Part shown: positions 56,341-64,000 of the stretch, piece by piece
Position numbering within the stretch: the stretch's first letter is position 1
Layout of the letters: every line of letters starts with the position of its first letter
Assembly (NCBI GenBank): GCA_027924585.1
Contig: BSBM01000096.1
Location: 7,625,501-7,689,500, forward strand
Reading direction: 5' to 3'
Origin: Larix kaempferi
Taxonomy: Eukaryota > Streptophyta > Pinopsida > Pinales > Pinaceae
Length of the DNA stretch: 64,000 nucleotides
Translations under genes and position numbers: made by a program
Notes under the pieces: model-generated
Databases searched by the model: none
Seen by the model: only the letters and a program-made list of their open reading frames with translations
What the model was told of the DNA's origin: nothing

Positions 56341-57640
56341 AGTGATTATATATATGCAAAAACTAGATTCACAACAAGATGTAGGCATGTATATCATAAG
56401 ATATGGAATATATTATTTCATTGTATTATGGGGTGATTGAATCAACGTTATCATAAATAAGATTTGTGCATTAGATATTGTATTGATTCAAAAATTAGGA
56501 TCCTAATACTTGGCATATTAAGAGTAATGGTTGAAAATATATGAATTTGTAAAGAAATTTTGTTGATTAACTTGTAAGGAGATTAATGCAGTAAAGGAAG
56601 GTGATGATTTGACAATATATATCAAGGAAAAACTCAAGTGTTCATTTGGGGATTTTCCCTAGGTTATAAGGTATTGTGTTATTTCTGACATTATTGTGTC
56701 ATGTATCTTAAGCAAATTAGGTGAGAGGGACATAAGGATCGATCTCTTTTTAATAAATCTCTCAACTCGTGCTCAAATTCTGAAAGCCTTGTTCATGTGC
56801 TAATATTTATCGAGGTTATTTCCTATTCTTTAAGATTGTTTTCCTAGAGATAAATATATCTATAAATTTATAGTGATTATGAAAACTTGGATAGAGGGAG
56901 TGGAGATATTAATATAAAGGTGATGCCAATTTATGTGAATAAATTATTTCCTAAAAGAATGAAATGGTTCACTATGAATAAAACATATGACTTTATGAAC
57001 AAGATGATAATAAATCATGATAAATACTTTCATAAATATGCATAACATGAGTTAAAAATTGATAGTAAAGTTGAGGGTTAAAAGCAACTAATCCCCCCAT
57101 AATTGAACAATTTTGGAAGATCTCAAATTTGTGATGAAGGATTTGTTGTGATTATGCAACATTTCATTCATGCAGAAGTACCATAAAAGGGATAATGTGA
57201 CGAAGAACATTGATTCAAAGAAATGGTTTACCATGGACATTGAGGAAACCATTGTTACACCTTAGATTTATCATCATAATCTCAATGGATTGAACCATGC
57301 TCCTTAAATATCAAAGTATGTTCATGGAATTAAATTCGATGTGTGGGTTATTATACATCTCATTAAGTTGTGGGTTGAATGTGTCCAATATTATTGTAAA
57401 GATTTACAAAATAGATTATTGGAACAAGGCCCAAATCATAGGCATTAGATTACTAAATTATATCATCACTTTATTCAATTATAGTCTTCCTTATGTAGTT
57501 ACTAAGATTAAACATCACTTCATCACAAATTTGAGATCTTCCAAAAAATATTCAAGTACCAAAACTTGAAATATTGACCATTGATTTTTGTTCCTAGACT
57601 TACAGGCCTATATACCTATGTTTCAATCACAAATACCTCT
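56341..57640. other. No recognised gene
   Basis: AT-rich with short frames. Parts of the plus strand between 56440 and 57250 read like degraded coding sequence, possibly an old retrotransposon, but I could not identify any motif. Confidence 0.45.
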
Positions 57641-57646
57641 TTTGTT

Positions 57647-57965
57647 TAGAGTAATCCACTTTTACTAAACATGAACGATTTATGGGCACGTCCATGGGGT
57701 ATCTTGGAAACCACTTCTAACTATTAATTCATGGATCTCCTTTCAAAGTCCCCAAATAGACAAATTCCAGAAGAACATTAGCAAATGTTAGTTGATTCCC
57801 CTAGATTTATGATCTTTGCATCTCACAAAACAATTTCAATGCTTCCTTGTTATGCCCATGTGTGGCGTAAACAGCAATAACTGAAGTCATGTTTCATTCA
57901 GGAATTTTGTGAAATAACTCCAAGGCCTCATCAAGAACCCCTTACCACCCATTCTCACAATCTAG
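57647..57965 (-). pseudogene. Pentatricopeptide-repeat (PPR) gene relic
   Basis: The minus strand reads GVLDEALELFHKIPE, a stop, NMTSVIAVYATHGHNKEALK, LFCEMQRS, stops, NQLTFANVLLEFVYLGTLKG, in one frame with at least five stops. This is the pattern of plant PLS-class PPR repeats (A-L-E-L-F-x-x-M/I-P, then G-H-x-x-E-A-L-K-L-F, then T-F-A-x-V-L). PPR proteins bind organelle RNA. Only two to three repeats remain, so it is a fragment without function. Confidence 0.7.
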
Positions 57966-57969
57966 GAAC

Positions 57970-59120
57970 CAATCCCTATTCCCTAATGGGAATAGTCAAA
58001 AATAAGGAAAATGAGTGACAAAGTTGTAACATGATATTGTCTCTTTAAGGCTAAAGTAGTAGATACAACATATAAGATTGGCATTTGAACAATCAAATAC
58101 CACATCAATAAATATCAAAGACTCACACAACCAAAGATGTTGTGCAAGTAATAGAATTCCCATACATGGATTTACAACATGGGGAAACAATCTACACATT
58201 GACCAATGCCAAAAGTTAGCTTTGAAAGGTTAAATGGTATTTTAGAACTTCTAAAAATATAATTGGATGTTGGAGGCATGTTATCAATTATGTAAATAAT
58301 TTTTGGTGTTCCCACAATAGAGAATAAGTGATACCATAGACTACTAAGACTTACAACCCAACTTGGGTATTTGTCAATTTTCATTATTCTAATCTAATGT
58401 ATTACAACATGTTTGTTTAATTGTGAACTCCACACATATTTGATACTGACTGTATTTGGTTTCATTGAGTTGAATCTTGTTTGACTAAGAGGTGACTTCT
58501 CTTTTGATTTTGACAAGTGGACTTTTACTTTTTTTACTAGTAAGAGGTTATGTTCACTCACTTACCTAGAACCACAAAGTTCCTTGTTTAAAGAATTATC
58601 CACACTATATTTTATATCATGGTCTAGGGAATTGTAATAGTCCATGATCCCATAAGAAATTGGTACAAACATAGGCCATAGATTTGAAACCTAAACCATG
58701 GTGGGGGCCAAGAGATCTATTATTGGTGTTACAAATCTCAAAATTACCAACATATCCCACTTGTAGATGGAATATTCCCTCTATAGATTTATGTGATGTA
58801 TCAAGGCCTTATGCATCACTCACAAGCCACAAAGGGAACAACTACATCCTAAAAAAAACTATTTTGACCTTTAACCATGGCATGGATTGTGAGAACCATA
58901 CATGGTATTCAAAACCTTAAAATATGAACTAAAACCTTGGATTTTACCTTTAGGATGTCATGGGTCTCTCAAACCATCCCTAATGTTCCCCTCCTCGAAA
59001 TGGTGGCAATATATCACATACCATGGATAAAACTTCCATACATAGGTATTATGTGATATTCTTGGTTAACATGCATGGACTAACAATCCCATAGAAAATT
59101 AATATGGCATTATACCCTAA
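57970..59120. other. No recognised gene
   Basis: About 1.15 kb with short frames only on both strands and no repeats of note. Confidence 0.45.
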
Positions 59121-59129
59121 ATTTAGTGC

Positions 59130-59480
59130 CATGATGGTGAGAAGGACGATGAGAATGATGATGATGTGATTATATGATGATGACGATGAGGATGTCGATA
59201 ATTACAATGATGATGATGATGACAATGAAAATGACATGAATGATGATTATGTTGATGATGAGGACGATGATAAAAATTATGTTGTTGATGATGATGACAA
59301 TGATGATGATGTTGGTGATGAGGATGATGATGACAACAACGATGAAGTTGATATGATAACAATGATGATGATGATAACAATGATGATGATGGTAATGATG
59401 ACAATGGTAATGATCATGACAATGATGAAGAAGATGATGATGATGGCTATGAAAATGATGATGATAATGGTGACAATGGA
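59130..59480. repeat. (GAT)n-rich microsatellite
   Basis: Imperfect GATGAT/GACGAT/AATGAT trinucleotides, the reverse complement type of the array at 25885. Asp/Met-rich and His-rich frames across it are artefacts of the repeat. Confidence 0.9.
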
Positions 59481-59857
59481 TATGGAAGGCCCACCCCTAA
59501 CCTTTTTCTATGGAAGGCTCTTTCCTAACCAAAATGACTCTTTCCACAAGCAACTTATCTTTTTATGGAGTTTGGCACTCACACATTTTATTTTTTTTGT
59601 AAATAAACAGGATTATATATTATTGCTTGTAATCAAAATACAGAGCTTGACCACTGGTCTCATACAGTCTTAGGTCATTCCCGGCTGCAAGCAGCCAAAC
59701 AGGAATCCATTAAACAGGAAGTTTCAACACAAAACTGGATTATTCCCAGCATAAACTTCGCCAAACAGGAATTGAGATAAACAGGGGTGTTCAATTCCTA
59801 TTTTAACTAGGCTATCAAAAAGACTTAAAACAATTGGACTATGAAACAAAATTCCTT

Positions 59858-60900
59858 TCAACCATAGAAGAGCCATAAAAACACTTCTAAATCAATTGTG
59901 ACTATGGGAAAGCCCCTACCCGCTGTGTCCATCTCCTGTCTGTGTGCATTGGTCTGGTTCAGGGTATCAGCGATCGAGCCTTCAACTACCGTAGGAATCC
60001 TGGATCCGCCGCCAGCCACACTCCCTGGTTCCTTGGCCCCTTTTTGCTTTACTTCGGACAGCATGCCCATTTTCTTGGCAATAGCATCAATCTTGGCATG
60101 CATTATGCGGTTGTCCTGGTTGTGTGTCTTCCATGACCGAACTGGCTCAATGTCACCCTGATTCTTGTTGTATGCTTCCATTAAGACATTTTCCATAAGG
60201 TTCTTTGTAACCCAGTAAGTCATCAAGGTCCTCTCATAGAGAGAGGCACGACCAGCTGTATGGCCAGGGTCCATAACCCACTCAGTCATCTCCTGGTGGA
60301 GATATTCTATCAAAATGTTCTGAACCTCATTCCAAAGACCCGGCTCAGTTCCCTCAACCTCCTCTTGGATAGACTGGGGGATGTGACTGCGAAAAAAGGA
60401 TGCCGAAGCCCGAAGACAGGCTCTTGTTGATGCCCATGTAACTCTGCCTCCTCCAATACTACCCTGTGCAGAGGATTCCCCAACACCCTAACTACCAATA
60501 CCCCCCATGCCTGAAGGAGATTGAGGTTTGCTGTGATGAGTTGGTGCCATGATAGTGAAACCTCTAAAATCAGGTGGTCTCTCTTTTACAAACCACCCTT
60601 GTTCCCACTCACAAAAACTTGCGATTCTCTTACTGCACCGAAATGTAGGTTGATCGAGAGAGAAAAGGCTACATAAGTTGAGGAACCGCCACCTTATGAA
60701 AACCTTTAACAAAATCATTGAGCCTACAGCTTCTTGAGAGCCTAACTACATGAGGTACAGGATAATCTGCAGCGAAATCAATAAACATGTTGCCCGGATG
60801 AGTGGAGAGCCGAATGGAGTACACTGAGATCTCCATCCACCTTTCTCAATCGTGTTACCTCGCCTATGTATGCCTTTAGCCTTAAAAAACTCCGACTTGA
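59858..60900 (-). pseudogene. Unidentified coding-like region downstream of the LINE ORF2
   Basis: From ATG at about 60550 the minus strand reads MAPTHHSKPQSPSGMGGIGS, a TAG, then continues in the same frame through IPQSIQEEVEGTEPGLWNEV, LIEYLHQEMTEWVMDPGHTA and IMHAKIDAIAKKMGMLSEVK to 59858, about 230 codons with one stop. Just upstream another frame carries LSVYSIRLSTHPGNMFIDFA then ADYPVPHVVRLSR. I do not recognise either. It lies between RNase H and the poly-A tail, so it is a third reading frame of this LINE or part of another element. Confidence 0.45.
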
Positions 60901-61029
60901 CCACTTGTACTACAGACGTCATTCAGGGTGGTGATAAGTTTGGGCACAAGACCCCCTACTTACTGCACTTTCATTGCTCCTATCATTTTTCGATGTGGTA
61001 GCCAGCTATGACCTATGCTGTTTGTTGCC

Positions 61030-64000
61030 TATCACATCCATCTCTGCAAGGTGGTAGCAGGTTCTTTTCCATTCATCCTCGGGGAAATCCACCACGGATC
61101 CAGATGCCAGCATCAACCCCATGATTTGCAAGAAGGTCCGCCACTTTGTTGGTGTCCCATTTCACATGAGAAAAGGAAATGGCATTTTGATTGGATAGCT
61201 ATGCCTTTAGGCCTTCCAACCGAGTAAGCAAATGCCAGCTAGACGAGACTTTTTTAGGGGTTTATCCTTGGTGGAGTTTCTTGGCCATCTGTATCAGGAT
61301 TTGGGAGTCTCCTTCAATGCTCGTAGGATACCAAGCCTCCTCATGAATCACGTTGAGACCCTGAACGATACCTTCAAGTTCTGTTGAATTGTTAGAATCA
61401 TGGCCAATGTACCCGAAGAATATCTTTAGGATGATCCCATCACTATTTCGGCATAACCCTCCAAAACCTGTTAGACCTAGGTTTCCTCGCGAAGCCCCAT
61501 CGAAGTTGAGTTTGTAACCAGACTGAATGGGAGGTGACCATCTAGTTGGGATAATTGGTCGACAAATAACTAATTTCCAACGAAGACCTTCCAAGTTCTC
61601 CTGGGTCAAACCCCATCCTTCTGTAATACAAAGTTCCTGCAAATTGAGCTCTTTGTCTTTGTCACCCCATTGTTGACTTTTGATTGTTTCCTTCATGTTT
61701 CTAACCAAACGCTTCCAAACATCCTCCTCCCTATGTTGTTTATCCCTAAAGATGCAGTCATTTCATTCTTTCCAGAGAGCCCAAATCGCCATTCCTGGGA
61801 AGAGATTCCATAGAGTTGCAATTATTGGATTTGAATAAGCTTTCAAGTCCCATGACCTGAGAGTCTAATCTAGCAGGCCCCGGATTCTATTGCTCCGTCT
61901 GAAAATAGAAGCTCCTCTATCCCAGATCAAGGCCGAAAAAGAACAGGAATCAAGAATATGGCCAATAGTTTCTTCATGATTAAGGCAAAGAGGTCATCTA
62001 GAAGGTCTCATTATCCCCCGTTTTCTTAGGTTCTCACTGGTCAAGATCCTTCCCCACATGACTAGCCAACAAAACACCGAGATTTTAGGCCAAATATTCA
62101 TGCTCCAGATTTTTCCCCAAATGTTATCCACCTCCTTGTTGACTTGAGAGTAGATATCATAGGCCTCTTTGATGCTAAAAGAACCCTTCTATGAGTGACC
62201 CCACCGGATTTTATCAATACCCATGTTCCGCCTAATCACTCTTTCTTGAAGCACTCGGTTAAAGGACAATATGAGCTCTTCTGACGAAGTAGAATCCCAT
62301 TGTCCCGCACCCTGCCATGTCTGGTGTCTAGCCTGAACATTATGATCCCAATAATTCCCTACCTTTGTCTTTCCTGCTGCCAATCCCTGGGCCTGTATGG
62401 TTTTCCATCTGAGATCATCCCCTAGTCTAGGCATCTGATTCCACGAGTCATCCCAGAAGTTGTCCTCCTCACTATTATGGATTTCCCAAAAACTGTTATC
62501 CTAGACCAACTTCCTCTCGGAGTAAGCTTTATGCCATATGTGAGATCCCTGCTTATCTTCATTAAATCTGATTAACTGGCTTCGCTCTCTATCCCTCACA
62601 TACTTGATATGCCATAGTCTTTCCCATGGTTCACTTTCATGAGTGCACCATCTCCACCAAATTTTTGCTCCATATATTGCACTTAGGGTAGCTGGATCCC
62701 GCAGACCAAGACCACCCTTGAGTTTGGATTGACATATGTTATCCCAGCTTACCAAAGCAAATTTTGATTTCTCATCCCTCCCCCCCATAAAAAGGATCTA
62801 TGTATACAATGAATCTCCTTTAGCACCGACTTGGGGGCCAATAGCATGGAGAACATATACACCGGCATGGCTTGGAGAACTGCTTTGACTAGAACTAGTC
62901 GACTAGGAAGGTTCAGTGGACGAAGGGTCCAACTATTTAGTTTTCTTTTCATCCTGTCTAATAGCTCTGGCCAAGACACCTGTCGGATCATTCCCTCCGT
63001 TAAGGGGGTGCCAAGATACTTGGTGGGAAAATATCCTCGGTTAAAACCGAGAATCCTCAGAATGTTATGCTGAGTAGGTCTGGGAGTGTTGAGAAAAAAG
63101 ACCTGATATTTATCAGGATTGACTTCTAGACCAGAGGCTTTCGCAAACTGCACTAAGCATTTTTTGAAAATCCTGGCCTCTTGGACTGAAGAGTGCCCCA
63201 TGAGCATGGTATCATCCAAGAACTGCTGGTGAGTTTGTTTCTCCATTCCAGCATGAAGCTAAAGACCTCGTATCCCACCACAAGCAACTTGGGCTTGCAG
63301 AGGTTTACTGATTCCTTCGGCCATGAGGATGAAGAGGAAGGGGGAGAGGGGATCCCCTTGCCTGATCCCCCTGGAAGCTTGAAGGACTCTAGTCGGGGAA
63401 CCATTAAGGAGAATGGAGAAAAAAGGGGTATAAACCAAATTCATGATCCAAGCCACCCAGTCCCTACTGAAACCAAAAGCCTCCAGGATGCAACGCATAT
63501 ACTGCCAACTGATTTTATCATAAGCCTTGGCTATGTCAGGATTAGTAAGCATACCTGGTTTCTTGGTGATTCAGAGAGAATGCATAGTTTCTTGGACAAG
63601 AATAATGCCATCAACAATTTGTCTCCCTTCTACAAAGCCTGATTGTTTTTTACTAATTAGCATGGGAAGAAGGGGTTTGATCCTATTGGCTATCACCTTG
63701 GTAATGATCTTGTAGATAACATTACAAAGAGAAATTGGTCTGAACTTGCCTGGGGAATCAGCCCCATCTTCTTTGGGGATCAGAGAGAAGAAAGTGGCAT
63801 TGAAAGCTTTCAGCACCCCCCCACTTTGCCTTGATTCTTCCATAATTTGGTGGACCTCTGATTTGATTAAATACCAAAAGGAATGGAAGAAATTTGAAGT
63901 GAATCTGTCCGGTCCTAGTGCCTTCCCTAAATCCATTTGACTCATTGCCTACTCAACCTCCTGTAAGGATATAGTCTTATTTAACATTTCATTCTGCTCC
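61030..64000 (-). pseudogene. LINE ORF2: reverse transcriptase, zf-RVT region and RNase H
   Basis: One frame with stops is readable from 63945 down. RT: GKALGPDRFTSNFFHSFW, SLIPKEDGADSPGKFRPISL, KKQSGFVEGRQIVDGIILVQ, a stop, TNPDIAKAYDKISWQYM, ASRGIRQGDPLSPFLFILMA, a stop, then QFLDDTMLMG (usual FADD is FLDD). The zinc-binding-RVT-like region includes FGLRDPATL-type sequence and IWGKIWSMNIWPKISVFCW (about 62090). RNase H (61708-61030) has KLNFDGASRGNLGLTGFGG, NSTELEGIVQGL, EGDSQILI and NKVADLLANHG. It would reverse-transcribe the element RNA at a nicked target. The decay rules out activity. Confidence 0.85.

Larger units (their letters stand above)
59586..64000 (-). mobile_element. L1-type LINE, 3' part; 5' part beyond the window
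   Basis: On the minus strand an ORF2 with RT, zinc-binding and RNase H regions runs from the window edge to about 61030. It is followed by about 1.4 kb and an A-rich tail (plus-strand TTTTATTTTTTTT at 59586-59598) that I take as the 3' end. There are no LTRs. Several in-frame stops show it is decayed. The endonuclease and ORF1 would lie beyond 64000. Confidence 0.8.

Noticed and set aside
59123-59673. Asp/Met-rich and His-rich frames
   Set aside because: GATGAT microsatellite artefacts.
1-64000. tRNA or rRNA genes
   Set aside because: None recognised by eye; the tRNA-like matches are primer-binding sites of 12-13 bp only. A covariance-model search would settle it.

Overview
The window is plant nuclear DNA dominated by transposable elements: AT-rich, with spliced genes, Ty1-copia LTR retrotransposons, an L1-type LINE, non-autonomous LTR elements and a PPR-gene relic. 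A conifer is the best guess. The size and nesting of the elements fit, and so does a Penelope-like retroelement with a GIY-YIG endonuclease; from memory, such elements in land plants are known mainly from conifers ('Dryad'). No intact host gene was recognised.

Layout. 0-9 kb: a possible minus-strand LTR, a decayed gag/protease fragment, an array of ~52-bp repeats, an LTR with primer-binding site (5961-7287), then featureless AT-rich DNA. 9-22 kb: three head-to-tail copies of a Penelope-like element. The first two share a truncated Ty1-copia element at one site; the third has the empty site, YVDD and GIY-YIG. A 597-bp fold-back MITE sits in the second copia copy. 22-26 kb: little recognisable.

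26.2-55.2 kb: the main find, a large apparent DNA transposon. Both ends carry clusters of the palindrome TTATTCGGCCGAATAA. Inside are two convergent spliced genes: an intact plus-strand gene of unknown function (28558-30813, 513 or 548 aa) and a minus-strand DDE-type transposase gene (53702-50591, about 935 codons, with one frameshift and two stops). Between them lie a ~105-bp tandem repeat and a long inverted repeat. Three LTR elements are nested in the centre: a Ty1-copia element (31757-46139, TSD CAAGA); a 6.76-kb non-autonomous element with a 920-aa ORF inside the copia 5' LTR (31991-38748, TSD GTAGG); and a 2.97-kb gag-only element (46780-49750, TSD ATGGT). Without them the transposon would be about 11.6 kb. 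LTR divergence by eye (about 2.5%, 1.3% and 0.8%) agrees with the nesting order.

55-64 kb: a TCA-rich microsatellite, a PPR pseudogene fragment, a second trinucleotide array and the 3' part of an L1-type LINE on the minus strand that runs off the window. Coordinates and splice sites were worked out by hand; no alignment or database search was run.
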